A stretch of 64,000 bases of DNA from Bacteroidota bacterium (GCA_023391415.1 JAEWAY010000022.1:1-64000), one strand, 5' to 3'. Shown: positions 42,404-52,728, counted from the first letter of the stretch. Program-made: numbers and translations. The notes: a model not told the origin generated them from the sequence alone.

Positions 42404-43546
42404 ATGAAAATAGGAATAGTTTGTTACCCGACGTTTGGAGGCAGCGGAGTCGTCGCCACTGAGCTTGGGAAAGCCTTGGCGACGAGAGGTCATCAGGTCC
42501 ATTTTATAACATATACGCAACCTTCCCGGCTGGATTTTTTTAACGAAAATATTTTCTATCATGAAGTAGACATATTCTCCTATCCTTTGTTTCAATATCC
42601 TCCTTATGAACTGGCGTTGGCGAGCAAGATGGTCATGGTGGCCAAATATGAAAACCTGGATCTGGTGCATGTGCACTACGCTATTCCTCACGCTTCCGCC
42701 GCGTATATGGCCAGGGAGATTCTGAAAGCCGAAGGCTATAGCCTGCCTTTTGTAACCACGTTGCACGGGACGGATATCACCTTGGTGGGAAAAGATCTGA
42801 GTTTCGCTCCTGTAGTGACCTTTAGCATTAATCAGTCGGATGGGGTGACCGCCGTTTCCGAAGATCTTAAGAAGGATACCTATAAGCATTTCGCGGTGCG
42901 TAAGGACATCGAGGTGATACCTAATTTTATCGATATGCGACGGTTTAAGAAACTGCGAAAGGATCATTTCAAAATAGCGATTTGCCCCAATAATGAAAAG
43001 TTGCTGGTACATACTTCCAATTTCAGGGCGGTGAAGCGAGTGGAAGATGTATTGAAGGTCTTTCGAAAACTGAAGGAACGACTTCCCTGTAAGCTTTTAT
43101 TGGTAGGAGATGGCCCTGAGCGTCAGAAAATAGAGATGCTTTGTCGTGAATATCAGATTTGCCAGGATATACGCTTGCTCGGAAAGATTGACTCCGTGGA
43201 GGAAGTATTGTCCGTCGGGGATCTTTTTATTATGCCCAGCGAAACGGAAAGCTTTGGTTTGGCTGCTTTGGAAGCGATGGCCTGTGAAGTGCCGGTATTG
43301 TCCTCCAACGCCGGAGGCTTACCTGAGCTGAATATCAATGGCCAGACCGGATTTCTGAGCAACGTTGGCGATATTGACGACATGGTGGAGAAAGCGGTAA
43401 TTATCCTGGACGACGCTAATTTGCCCCGATTTAAGGAAAACGCGCTCAATCGAGCGAAGGAATTCGACCTTGACAATATCGTGCCTAAATATATAAATCT
43501 CTACATCGATGTACTGGCCAGATCCGGCAAACAATTTGACAGATAA
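42404..43546 (+). CDS. bshA: N-acetyl-alpha-D-glucosaminyl L-malate synthase
   Basis: First enzyme of bacillithiol synthesis: joins GlcNAc from UDP-GlcNAc to L-malate. GT4 retaining glycosyltransferase of 380 residues with the family hallmarks: IGIVCYPTFGGSGVVATELG at the N-terminus, VHYAIPHASAAYMAREIL near 85, FVTTLHGTDITLVG near 118, SDGVTAVSEDLKK near 146 and the donor-binding PSETESFGLAALEAMACEVP near 277. bshB and bshC are not in the window. Confidence 0.93.
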   Translation: MKIGIVCYPTFGGSGVVATELGKALATRGHQVHFITYTQPSRLDFFNENIFYHEVDIFSYPLFQYPPYELALASKMVMVAKYENLDLVHVHYAIPHASAAYMAREILKAEGYSLPFVTTLHGTDITLVGKDLSFAPVVTFSINQSDGVTAVSEDLKKDTYKHFAVRKDIEVIPNFIDMRRFKKLRKDHFKIAICPNNEKLLVHTSNFRAVKRVEDVLKVFRKLKERLPCKLLLVGDGPERQKIEMLCREYQICQDIRLLGKIDSVEEVLSVGDLFIMPSETESFGLAALEAMACEVPVLSSNAGGLPELNINGQTGFLSNVGDIDDMVEKAVIILDDANLPRFKENALNRAKEFDLDNIVPKYINLYIDVLARSGKQFDR

Positions 43547-43557
43547 TTTTATTATTT

Positions 43558-43580
43558 AAAAAAGATTATAGCTCTTTTTT
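43558..43580 (+). terminator. Weak AT-rich terminator after bshA
   Basis: AAAAAAGA/TCTTTTTT with a seven-base loop, 12 bases after the stop codon. The stem has only one G-C pair, so it is a weak call. Confidence 0.35.
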
Positions 43581-43624
43581 AATTATTAATTTGATGTCTT
43601 TTTACTGAAGAAACGATTAAGGAA

Positions 43625-44266
43625 ATGTTGGATAGCCATAAGCCTAAACCCAAGCATTCTGGATCAAAGAAGATCTTTGACAATCCGATTCTGGAGCGGT
43701 TGTCCAGAACGCATATCTCTGTTCCGATCTCGATTTTTGTAACGATTTCGATCATTTTGCTTGGTTACGCGATCGCGTATACCAGTTTGCCGGTAGCCCT
43801 CATTCCGTTTTTGTTTCTAGGAGGTTTCCTCTTTTTTACGCTTATGGAATATTTGGCTCATCGCTATTTATTTCATATGAAACCGGACAAGAACTGGAAG
43901 AAAGTCGTCCAATACAACATGCATGGAGTACATCATGAGTTTCCGAAAGATAAGGAGCGATTGGCTATGCCACCTCTTTTAAGCATCATGTTCGCCGGAT
44001 TCTTTTTTATCGTGTTTTATTCCCTTATGAATACAAAAGTCTTTGGTTTTCTACCCGGTCTGATGTGTGGCTACTCTGCGTATCTGTTTGTGCATTACAT
44101 TGTGCACGCCTATCCGCCTCCGAAGAATATCTTCAAGCTTTTATGGGTCAATCACGCGATCCATCATTATAAGGACGATACGGTGATTTTTGGCGTATCC
44201 TCGCCCTTATGGGATTATATATTTGGCACAATGCCTAAAAATTCGGAGGATAAGTTGAAGGGTTAG
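43625..44266 (+). CDS. Fatty acid hydroxylase (sterol desaturase superfamily)
   Basis: Integral-membrane di-iron oxygenase of 213 residues. Histidine clusters that bind the irons are clear: HRYLFH near residue 80, HGVHHE near 100, HYIVHA near 160 and NHAIHHY near 178. About four membrane helices lie around them. The order and short length match FA2H-like enzymes that add a 2-hydroxyl to the acyl chain of sphingolipids or sulfonolipids. Carotenoid hydroxylases share the fold and cannot be ruled out. Confidence 0.85.
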   Translation: MLDSHKPKPKHSGSKKIFDNPILERLSRTHISVPISIFVTISIILLGYAIAYTSLPVALIPFLFLGGFLFFTLMEYLAHRYLFHMKPDKNWKKVVQYNMHGVHHEFPKDKERLAMPPLLSIMFAGFFFIVFYSLMNTKVFGFLPGLMCGYSAYLFVHYIVHAYPPPKNIFKLLWVNHAIHHYKDDTVIFGVSSPLWDYIFGTMPKNSEDKLKG

Positions 44267-44401
44267 GCGGCTCGCGACTCTTGACCCGCTTAGGGTGGAC
44301 GCTCTTTCCTGATTCGGGTTTCCCGTAAAAAGTCCTGCTTATTTTGGTATACCGAGCCAATATCTTGTAATTTTATCGTTTAAAGCAGGAGAATTAAGGT
44401 T

Positions 44402-47260
44402 TTGACAAATACAATAAAAGATAAAAAGCGGCAGGTATTTGACCCGGTTGGGGAGGAACGGATTGAAGTTTTTGGAGCGCGTGAACATAACCTGAAAAAT
44501 ATTGATGTCCTTATCCCGAGAAATAAGCTTGTCGTCATTACGGGTATAAGCGGAAGCGGTAAGTCTTCACTCGCTTTTGACACCATATACGCGGAAGGTC
44601 AGCGGAGGTATATGGAGAGCTTCTCGACTTACGCCCGGTCTTTTTTGGGCAATATGGAACGCCCGGATGTCGACAAGATCAATGGACTGAGTCCTGTTAT
44701 TTCGATTGAACAAAAAACCACCTCCCGCAATCCAAGATCCACTGTCGGTACGGTAACGGAAATATATGACTTCCTGCGATTGCTGTACGCCAGAGCCGGA
44801 GAAGCTTTTTCCTATGTTACCGGAAAAAAAATGAGTCGGCAGTCGGAAGATCAGATTATGAATCATCTGATTAGTTCTTTTTCGGGAACCAAAGTGGCTA
44901 TTCTGGCTCCGGTAATTAAAGGACGGAAAGGACATTACCGGGAGCTTTTCGTACAAATCCGAAAGCAGGGTTTCTCCAAAGTAAGGATCAACGGTGAAAT
45001 TATGGAGATTGAGCCCAAAATGCAGCTTGATCGTTATAAGGTTCACGATATTGATATTGTGGTGGACAGGTTGCTGTTGAAGGAGGAAGAGCGATTCAGG
45101 TTGTCGTCCGCGGTAAAAATCGCGATGAATCATGGTAAAGGCACTATGTTGGTTCAACCATATCCCGCCAGCGGAGACGCGGGCGCGTCTATGTTTTTCT
45201 CAAAATATCTGATGGATCCGGAATCTGGGGTGGCTTATGACGATCCCGCCCCTAATATTTTTTCTTTTAACTCCCCTTATGGCGCCTGCCCTGAATGCAA
45301 CGGGCTTGGTCAGATTGAGGAGCTGACCGAAGCGGGTATTATGCCAGACAAGTCGATTGGTATAAGCAGAGGGGGTATTTTGCCTATTGGGGAGTATAGG
45401 GATATCTGGATCTTCCGTCAAATTGAAGCGATTCTGAAAAAGGCGGGCCTGACACTTTCTACTCCGATAGCGGACATTCCGGAGCCCGTATTAAAATTTA
45501 TCCTTTATGGAGCGCCGGTGGAAGTGACGCCCGCCTCCGGATACGCGCCTGGACAGGTCTATGAAGGAATCATCAATTATCTTGAGAAACAGCAGGAATA
45601 TTCAGAAAAAACGGAAAATTGGCTGAGGGATTTCAAGGAAGTCCGTGAGTGTCCCGCGTGTAAGGGAGCCCGTTTGAAAAAAGAATCTCTGCATTTCAGA
45701 ATTGATGATAAAAACATCGCGGAGCTGGCCAGTATGTCCATATCCGCGCTGGCGGATTGGCTTGAGGGGATCGAGTCCAGGCTTTCGGAGAAACAGAATC
45801 TCATCGCGGCCGAAGTATTGAAAGAAATACGTAAACGAATTGGCTTCTTGCTGGATGTAGGGCTTGATTATCTTTTTTTGAATCGCCCGTTGAGAACGCT
45901 CTCCGGCGGCGAGGCGCAAAGAATTCGTCTGGCTACGCAGATCGGGACACAACTGGTTGGAGTGTTGTATATCCTGGATGAGCCCAGTATCGGGTTGCAT
46001 CAGCGGGATAATGTGAAACTGATTAAGTCGCTTCAGAATCTTCGCGACCTTGGCAATACGGTATTGGTCGTGGAGCACGACAAGGACATGATGCTGGCTT
46101 CGGATTATATTCTGGACATTGGTCCGGGGGCTGGCCGGCATGGAGGAACGGTCGTCGCGGAAGGATCGCCCGCGGATTTCCTCAAAAAAGATACGCTGAC
46201 AGCCAGGTATCTTAGAGGCGAGTTGAGTGTGAAAGCGGCTGGCGTGAAGCGGCCGGGCTCCGGAAAGAGTATTGTATTGACCGGCGCTACCGGTCATAAT
46301 CTTAAGAATGTTGATCTGGAATTGCCTTTAGGTAAGATGATCTGCGTTACTGGCGTATCCGGCAGCGGAAAATCAAGTATTATACATGAAACGCTTTTTC
46401 CGATATTGAACAAGCATTTTTTCAAAGCCCGCAAAGAGCCGCTGCCGTATAAAGCGATCGCCGGTCTCGAAAATCTGGATAAAGTCATTGAGGTGGACCA
46501 ATCGCCCATTGGGCGTACACCAAGATCGAATCCCGCTACCTATACGGGCGTTTTTAGCGATATTCGCTCGCTTTTTACTCAGCTTCCGGAGGCGAAGATC
46601 CGGGGATATAAGCCTGGCAGGTTTTCATTCAATGTGAAAGGAGGGCGTTGCGAAGCGTGTGAAGGGGCCGGATTGAAGACTATTGAGATGGATTTTCTGC
46701 CCGATGTCCATGTGCATTGCGAGGAGTGTAAGGGAAAAAGATACAACAGGGAAACTCTTGAAGTACGCTTTAAAGGAAAGTCTATCGCCGATGTTCTGGA
46801 CATGACGGTTGAGCAGGCTTGTCAATTTTTTGAAAATCAGCCTCAGATTATACGTAAGATCCAGACTTTAAAAGATGTGGGTCTGGGGTATATTACCTTG
46901 GGGCAACACGCGACGACCTTGTCCGGAGGCGAGGCGCAGCGTGTAAAATTGGCGACAGAATTGTCCCGAAAGGACACAGGCAAGACGATGTATATTCTTG
47001 ATGAGCCGACCACAGGACTTCATTTTGAAGATATCCGACAATTGATAAATGTATTGAACAAACTGGTCGATAAAGGCAATACCGTGCTTATCATTGAGCA
47101 TAATCTGGATATGATCAAGGTCGCGGACTACGTCGTCGATATGGGACCCGAGGGAGGAAACGAGGGAGGAAGAATCATCGCCAGCGGTACGCCGGAAGAA
47201 ATAGCTGAAAGCGATTTAAGTTATACGGGTCAGTTTCTTAAAGCGGAATTGTTTCCGTAG
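44402..47260 (+). CDS. uvrA: UvrABC excinuclease subunit A
   Basis: Damage-sensing ATPase of nucleotide excision repair, 952 residues. Two ABC modules: Walker A TGISGSGKSSLAFDT near 42 and TGVSGSGKSSI near 650, signatures LSGGEAQRIRLA near 500 and LSGGEAQRVKLA near 840. Zinc-binding cysteines are in CPECNGLG and CPACKGARL (module 1) and CEACEGAG...CEECKGKR (module 2). The start is a TTG supported by AGGAG at 44387-44391, ten bases upstream; no ATG or GTG near it keeps the conserved N-terminus. Confidence 0.97.
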   Translation: MTNTIKDKKRQVFDPVGEERIEVFGAREHNLKNIDVLIPRNKLVVITGISGSGKSSLAFDTIYAEGQRRYMESFSTYARSFLGNMERPDVDKINGLSPVISIEQKTTSRNPRSTVGTVTEIYDFLRLLYARAGEAFSYVTGKKMSRQSEDQIMNHLISSFSGTKVAILAPVIKGRKGHYRELFVQIRKQGFSKVRINGEIMEIEPKMQLDRYKVHDIDIVVDRLLLKEEERFRLSSAVKIAMNHGKGTMLVQPYPASGDAGASMFFSKYLMDPESGVAYDDPAPNIFSFNSPYGACPECNGLGQIEELTEAGIMPDKSIGISRGGILPIGEYRDIWIFRQIEAILKKAGLTLSTPIADIPEPVLKFILYGAPVEVTPASGYAPGQVYEGIINYLEKQQEYSEKTENWLRDFKEVRECPACKGARLKKESLHFRIDDKNIAELASMSISALADWLEGIESRLSEKQNLIAAEVLKEIRKRIGFLLDVGLDYLFLNRPLRTLSGGEAQRIRLATQIGTQLVGVLYILDEPSIGLHQRDNVKLIKSLQNLRDLGNTVLVVEHDKDMMLASDYILDIGPGAGRHGGTVVAEGSPADFLKKDTLTARYLRGELSVKAAGVKRPGSGKSIVLTGATGHNLKNVDLELPLGKMICVTGVSGSGKSSIIHETLFPILNKHFFKARKEPLPYKAIAGLENLDKVIEVDQSPIGRTPRSNPATYTGVFSDIRSLFTQLPEAKIRGYKPGRFSFNVKGGRCEACEGAGLKTIEMDFLPDVHVHCEECKGKRYNRETLEVRFKGKSIADVLDMTVEQACQFFENQPQIIRKIQTLKDVGLGYITLGQHATTLSGGEAQRVKLATELSRKDTGKTMYILDEPTTGLHFEDIRQLINVLNKLVDKGNTVLIIEHNLDMIKVADYVVDMGPEGGNEGGRIIASGTPEEIAESDLSYTGQFLKAELFP

Positions 47261-47380
47261 AAGCGCTGAAAAAATAGCGAGGAAGATACTTTTCGGAGTT
47301 TAAATTGTATCTAAACGATGTTTCGCCGGAGAAAAGTATACTTTCCGGAGAAAAAATGCGTTTTCTACAAAATTATAATA

Positions 47381-50300
47381 ATGAGGCTGATTGTTACTTT
47401 TTTGATATGCGCCGTTTACGCGTCCCAGGTGGTGTACGCGCGGAAAAATAGTGTGCTGGCTGAGGGAGAGTGGTATAAAGTCGCGGTTACGGAGACGGGG
47501 GTATATTCTATTTCCTACGATGATCTTCGTGACATGGGGGTGGATATCGCCTCCATCGATCCTAAAAAAATAGCGATATATGGCAATGGAGGGAAAATGC
47601 TTCCTCAAAAAAATTCGGATATTCGTCCGGAAGACCTGGTAGAGAATGCCATATGGGTATCAGGAGAGGACGACGGAATATTTTCGGAAGAGGACGCGAT
47701 CGTCTTTTACGCGGAAGGACCGAATATCTGGTCTTATAACGATAAAGAAAATGCTGGTTTCCAGCGCGTTTTTAACTTATATTCAGATACTACCTACTAT
47801 TTTTTGTTGTTGAACAAAAGCGAGGACGGGAAGAGGCTGGAAGAAAAAACGCGGATATCAACCGCCGGTACGGTGCTTACTTCGTATAATGAGCGGATTT
47901 TTTATGAGAAAGATCTTATCAATGTAAACGAGACAGGCCGAATATGGCTTGGAGAGACTTTTGATGAGAATCTGGACAAAACATTTCGGTTTGATGTAGA
48001 GGGCATGGTTGGGAGTAATATATTGATGAATCTGGCTGTGGCTGGAAGTTCTTCAAGATATAATTCGGGATCTTTGGAGTCGAAGCCGTTTATGAACGTG
48101 TATCTGGATCAGCACTTTATTGATACTGTAAAATTCTCCACCAATATAGTATTAAGCGAAAACTATTATATCCCGGTGACCCATAGGGTTATAAGAGAGT
48201 ATGACCTGGAGCGGCAGGGGAACGACAATTCACTAGTTATTAGGCTAAAATATGATAAAAATGGTGTTCTGTCACCCAGTCCCACCTTGCTTTACGCGGG
48301 CTTCCTCGATTATATCGAATTGTTTTTTGAGAGAACGCTTGATCTGCGTAGGGAAACTCAGCTCGCGTTCAGGTCGGTTCGTACTCTGGAGGATGGAACG
48401 TATACTTTCTCACTTAGGGACGCGGGAGCTGGTCAGATCTGGGATGTCACAGATCCATTCTTGCCGGCGCGTGTACCTTCGGAAAATGATGGTGACGCGA
48501 TGACCTTTACCGTTGAAGGCGGAGCCTTGCGGGAATATATAGCGTTTAAAGAGTGCAATAAACCGCGGAAGATTTTAAAAGTACCCAATCAAAATATCCG
48601 GGGGCTTGATCCTTCCGATATGATTATTTTTACAGCTCCGGGGTTGAAGTCGCAGGCTGAGCGTCTGGCGGATTTTCATCGAAGTCATAATGGCTACAAG
48701 GCGCATGTGCTTACTACGAATGAAGTGTATAATGAATTTTCCTCTGGCAAGCGTGATTTGAGCGCGATCAGGGACGCGTGCCGTTATTTTTACAATATAG
48801 ATGGAAGATTAAAATATCTGTTGCTGTTTGGCCTCGGAAGTTCTGATTATAAGTCAGTGGATGGCGACGCCGCCAACTATATCCCCATATATCAGTCCAG
48901 AGAGTCTTTTAGCCCTCTATCGAGCTACGCTTCCGATGATTATTTCGCGTTTCTTGAAGACGATGAAGGGGAATGGCTGGAAACCAGCAGCCGAAGTCAT
49001 CATCATACTATGGATATCGCGGTTGGCCGATTGCCCGTTAGTAATTTGAAAGAAGCGGCGATTTGCGTAGATAAAATAATCGCCTATTCTACGGATCCGG
49101 CCACTCTTGGACGTTGGCGGTCAAATATAGCGTATGTAGCGGATGATGGAGAAACGAATCTGTTCTTGAGAGAGTCGGAGGCGTACGCCCAAACGCTGAG
49201 TATGGACAATCCCGCGTTTTCGGCGCGTAAACTCTATTTTGCCAGATACCCTAAAGTGGTCAATGATCTGGGCGATTTTTCGGAGGCTTTGACCAGAGAC
49301 CTTGTAAGAGTAATTAATGAAGGGGCTTTGATTGTAAACTATACCGGGCATGGCGCCCCAAGAAGACTGGGGCGAGGGATGATAGATAGAGACAGAGCGG
49401 TATTATGGAAAAATAAGGATCGTCTGGCGTTTTTTATTACCGGGACCTGCGAGTTCGCTCTGGCTGACAAGCCTGGGGTTTATTCACTGGGGAGAGAGCT
49501 TTTTTTGTTTAAAGACTATGGAGGTGTGGGTATTTTTTCAGGTACGAGAGCCGCTTACGCGACCTCCAATAACCTTATAGTGAAAAATGTGATGAAGAAT
49601 ATCTTCAATCCGGAAATGGCTGTGGGAGAAGTAATCAGATTGGCGAAAAACGAAAGTTTTTCAGGTATAAGGAACCGGCATTTTACTTATCTGGGTGATC
49701 CCGCGCTTAAATTGAATATCCCTGTCAATAAGGTAAAAATAACGTCGGTCAACGGAGCGCCTTCCGGAGAGAGGGATACGCTGAAAGCGTTGGTCAATAT
49801 CAGGTTGAGAGGAGTAGTGGAGGATAGAGAAGGGGTGTCGCTTGGGGATTTTAATGGACAGGTTCATATAACGGTATTTGATAAAGAGAAAAAAATAACG
49901 ACACTGGGTCAGGCGGATCCGGTTACTACTTTTAATGAGCGGGCCGAGGAGCTATATTCAGGCCAGGCTAAAGTTGAAAATGGGGAATTCGAAATGGAAT
50001 TTATGCTTCCGGTTCAAGCCGCGGATTCAATAGGGTCGGCGAAAATACGCTTATACGCGGTAGCCGACGATGGCCGGGACGCGCTGGGCGCGGATCTCAA
50101 TTACTGGACAGGTGGTATTGATCCCGGCGCGGAAAAAGACTTTTCGGAGCCTGAGATCATAATGTATCTGGACTCTCTCGCGTTCAAGAATGGCGATACT
50201 GTAACCTCAAAGCCTGTTTTGATCGCCGAGTTGTACGATGATTCTGGAATTAATCTTGCTACAGGGGATCCGGACAATTGCATATTGAGCTATCTGAACA

Positions 50301-50785
50301 ATGATAGCGTCATTGTACTTACGAATTATTTTATTCCGGATACCGGCGATGTCCGCAAAGGTGTTGTACGATACCCGTTTTATGGATTGCCTTTGGGAGA
50401 TTATAATCTGTCCTTGAGGGTTTCGGACTTGTACAATAATCAAGGGTACGCTTCTATCGATTTTGTGGTATATGAGGATATTTCCGGAATTTTTCATCCG
50501 GGAATAGCCTCTTTCGTCAAAATTAACGCGTTTCCTAATCCATTTGATCACGCTACGGCCATTCGGCTTGAAGGAGAAGGCTCTATTATCGCGGATGTAA
50601 GGATCTCCGATATGCATGGCAGACTGATCAAGGGAATGAATGGAATCTCCGTTTCTTCGTCGAGTCCCATATCGTGGGATGGCAAAGATGAATCGGGCGC
50701 CAAGGTTTCAGCGGGTGTATATGCCTGTACGATAAACGCCGTGAGTCATCAGAAGCAGTATACAGTCCTGCTTGTGGTCAGATAA
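47381..50785 (+). CDS. porU: Type IX secretion system sortase PorU (C25 peptidase family)
   Basis: Surface protease that removes the C-terminal signal of type IX cargo and attaches the cargo to the cell surface. From the ATG at 47381 it has 1134 residues with a signal peptide (about 1-20). PorU marks: EWYKVAVTETGVYSISYDDL near residue 30 and IAIYGNGGKMLPQ. The gingipain-like domain has catalytic His in YTGHGAPRRLG near 657 and Cys in ITGTCEFA near 690. The C-terminus (NAFPNPFDHATAIRL to the end, about 80 residues) is a type IX sorting domain. PorV, often next door, is not here. Upstream in-frame codons lack a signal peptide and are rejected. Confidence 0.93.
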   Translation: MRLIVTFLICAVYASQVVYARKNSVLAEGEWYKVAVTETGVYSISYDDLRDMGVDIASIDPKKIAIYGNGGKMLPQKNSDIRPEDLVENAIWVSGEDDGIFSEEDAIVFYAEGPNIWSYNDKENAGFQRVFNLYSDTTYYFLLLNKSEDGKRLEEKTRISTAGTVLTSYNERIFYEKDLINVNETGRIWLGETFDENLDKTFRFDVEGMVGSNILMNLAVAGSSSRYNSGSLESKPFMNVYLDQHFIDTVKFSTNIVLSENYYIPVTHRVIREYDLERQGNDNSLVIRLKYDKNGVLSPSPTLLYAGFLDYIELFFERTLDLRRETQLAFRSVRTLEDGTYTFSLRDAGAGQIWDVTDPFLPARVPSENDGDAMTFTVEGGALREYIAFKECNKPRKILKVPNQNIRGLDPSDMIIFTAPGLKSQAERLADFHRSHNGYKAHVLTTNEVYNEFSSGKRDLSAIRDACRYFYNIDGRLKYLLLFGLGSSDYKSVDGDAANYIPIYQSRESFSPLSSYASDDYFAFLEDDEGEWLETSSRSHHHTMDIAVGRLPVSNLKEAAICVDKIIAYSTDPATLGRWRSNIAYVADDGETNLFLRESEAYAQTLSMDNPAFSARKLYFARYPKVVNDLGDFSEALTRDLVRVINEGALIVNYTGHGAPRRLGRGMIDRDRAVLWKNKDRLAFFITGTCEFALADKPGVYSLGRELFLFKDYGGVGIFSGTRAAYATSNNLIVKNVMKNIFNPEMAVGEVIRLAKNESFSGIRNRHFTYLGDPALKLNIPVNKVKITSVNGAPSGERDTLKALVNIRLRGVVEDREGVSLGDFNGQVHITVFDKEKKITTLGQADPVTTFNERAEELYSGQAKVENGEFEMEFMLPVQAADSIGSAKIRLYAVADDGRDALGADLNYWTGGIDPGAEKDFSEPEIIMYLDSLAFKNGDTVTSKPVLIAELYDDSGINLATGDPDNCILSYLNNDSVIVLTNYFIPDTGDVRKGVVRYPFYGLPLGDYNLSLRVSDLYNNQGYASIDFVVYEDISGIFHPGIASFVKINAFPNPFDHATAIRLEGEGSIIADVRISDMHGRLIKGMNGISVSSSSPISWDGKDESGAKVSAGVYACTINAVSHQKQYTVLLVVR

Positions 50786-50791
50786 GCTGGA

Positions 50792-51499
50792 CTAGCACCA
50801 GAGTATGAGCTGGTAGCGAAACGCCCATTTCCATTCGATCGAATAGGAGCTGAAGCCCGCTGCTCGGACAATAGAGTCAAGCTCCTTTCTGGTAAAAGCC
50901 CTTAATACGGAAAGGCGAGCGTCGTATTGTACCATATAGGATTTTGAAAAGACGCTCGTGATCCATTTTATGGAGTAGTAGGCCAGCCAGTGTCGATGAA
51001 GGTCGTTGATAATAATCGCGTAACGTGTTCGCTCACGAAGTGACTTGAGCAGGTCGACGAGGCGCTGACTTGGAAAATGATGGAAAAATAATACGCCAGT
51101 TACAATATCAAAAGAATAGGTGTTAAACTCCGGCTCCATAATGTTGATTGTCTTATAGACTATAGGAGCTTCCTTAGGAGTGGCGCGTAGCGCGTATTGG
51201 ATGATATGCGGATTCGCGTCGATGCCTACAAGACTTGTCTTATTGTTCCGTTGATTGACGAAAAGGGCGAGGCGTCTCAGGGTCTCTCCACTGCCACAGC
51301 CCAGATCGCCAATGACCAGTGATTGGTCCGGAGGCACACGCTTCAATACTTTTTGTAGAGCGTCTATGGTAATCCTGTTCCCTCCCAGATATTGATTGAT
51401 GGTGTCAATTTCCCTGAGTGTTTGAAAAATAACCGGATCATCAAAGTGGAGATCGTCCATCAGCTCCGGCTCGTCCGAACGATGTTTAAACTTGCTCAA
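50792..51499 (-). CDS. Class I SAM-dependent methyltransferase of the type III PKS locus
   Basis: Small-molecule methyltransferase of 235 residues. SAM-binding motif I is VIGDLGCGSGETLRRLALF near residue 71, followed by LVGIDANPHIIQYALR (acidic ribose contact) and FDIVTGVLFFHHFP (motif IV region). Its start lies 14 bases inside the 3' end of the PKS gene, so translation is likely coupled and it probably acts on the PKS product, for instance as O- or C-methyltransferase of a phenolic ring. The convergent porU gene ends six bases away. Confidence 0.87.
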   Translation of the reverse strand: MSKFKHRSDEPELMDDLHFDDPVIFQTLREIDTINQYLGGNRITIDALQKVLKRVPPDQSLVIGDLGCGSGETLRRLALFVNQRNNKTSLVGIDANPHIIQYALRATPKEAPIVYKTINIMEPEFNTYSFDIVTGVLFFHHFPSQRLVDLLKSLRERTRYAIIINDLHRHWLAYYSIKWITSVFSKSYMVQYDARLSVLRAFTRKELDSIVRAAGFSSYSIEWKWAFRYQLILWC

Positions 51500-52652
51500 A
51501 GGAAGAATTGATTATGGTTTCGGCGGATGGTTCCGGCTGGGACCGCGCGACAGTTCGCAAGAGCATGGATTCGAGTGTCAGGCCGGGTCCGAAAGCCATG
51601 CTTAGTATACTTTTATCGTTGTCTTCTTTCTTTAACTCCTTTAACAGTTCTTTGAGAACAAATAAAATAGTGGCTGAAGACATATTGCCATAGTTCGCGA
51701 GAACGGAATAAGCGTGACGGTTCGCTATTTTTGGGATGGCGAGCTCCTCTTCAATGACTTCGAGTATTCGTTTGCCACCCGGATGAATCGCGTAGAGGTC
51801 GATTGGTTGGTTTCTCGTCGCTACTTTGCTCAGTAGCTTTGTCATCAGGGCTTTAATGCCGCCTTTTATTAAATCGGGAACATAGCCGGAAAGAGTCATC
51901 TCGAATCCTGAGTCCCCTATCTGCCAGGTCATATCGTCTTTTCCTTTGGGTTCGATATCGCAAAAGAAGCTATCCAGCCTGAGCGCCTTGTCGCCTGATA
52001 TTCTGCCCGTAAGTAAACACGCGGCGGCGCCATCGCCGAAAATGGCGTTGGAGACAATCTGATCCCAATCTCCGCTGTTTTGGTAATGAATCGTACAAAG
52101 TTCAACACTGACAATCAGTACGACCGCTTCGGGATTGGCGCGGCAAAACGCGTCCGCTGTTTTTAACGCGTTAAAAACAGCGTAGCAGCCCATAAAATTG
52201 ATGGATGTACGCGAGGTGGAGCCCGCGAGTCCAAGATAATGGATGATTTCTATATCCAGACCGGGCGCGTACATTCCTGTACAGCTTACGGTAATGACGT
52301 GGGTAATCTTTTGTGATAGTGTATGAGAAACGTTTTTAAAACAATCTTCCAGCGCCTTCTTCGCGATGGGCAGCGCTTCTTTTTGGTAGATTCTCATTCT
52401 GCTTTGAGTGCCGGGGAAAGGGGAGATTTTAGGGTCGCCTGGGAAAAAAATATAATTGTCGGGGCTAAGTCCAAAATCCTTAAGCACTGAGTATCTGCTT
52501 TTTATGCCAGTAGCTCTGTACAGCGCCTCAAGCCGGATCCTTTCTTCTTCATTCAGGTCGATGGATTTGGCCATAAAATCAGTTAACTTTAGCTGATCAA
52601 AACAATGGTCCGGAGTGGCGGTTCCAATGGAAATAATGTAAGAATTCATCAA
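51486..52652 (-). CDS. Type III polyketide synthase (chalcone/alkylresorcinol synthase family)
   Basis: Homodimeric condensing enzyme that extends an acyl-CoA starter with malonyl-CoA and cyclises the chain, typically to alkylresorcinols or alkylpyrones in bacteria. The catalytic triad is visible: Cys156 in NFMGCYAVF, His290 in YAIHPGGKRILE and Asn323 in SVLANYGNMSS. The FGPG loop is in MAFGPGLTLESMLL. The 388-residue length is normal. Either of the two first ATG codons may be used. The gene diverges from the UbiA-like gene (77 bases to its ATG) and overlaps the methyltransferase gene. Confidence 0.94.
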   Translation of the reverse strand: MMNSYIISIGTATPDHCFDQLKLTDFMAKSIDLNEEERIRLEALYRATGIKSRYSVLKDFGLSPDNYIFFPGDPKISPFPGTQSRMRIYQKEALPIAKKALEDCFKNVSHTLSQKITHVITVSCTGMYAPGLDIEIIHYLGLAGSTSRTSINFMGCYAVFNALKTADAFCRANPEAVVLIVSVELCTIHYQNSGDWDQIVSNAIFGDGAAACLLTGRISGDKALRLDSFFCDIEPKGKDDMTWQIGDSGFEMTLSGYVPDLIKGGIKALMTKLLSKVATRNQPIDLYAIHPGGKRILEVIEEELAIPKIANRHAYSVLANYGNMSSATILFVLKELLKELKKEDNDKSILSMAFGPGLTLESMLLRTVARSQPEPSAETIINSSFEQV

Positions 52653-52728
52653 ATGCGCTTATGTGCTTTAGCCGGCGATTATGGAATGTTAAATTAACAA
52701 AAAAAAATGGTACTTGTTTTATTGCCAT

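Noticed and set aside
44567..45157. Long open frames antisense to uvrA (also 45602-46297 and others)
   Set aside because: They mirror the codon pattern of uvrA and encode no recognisable domain; treated as shadows.
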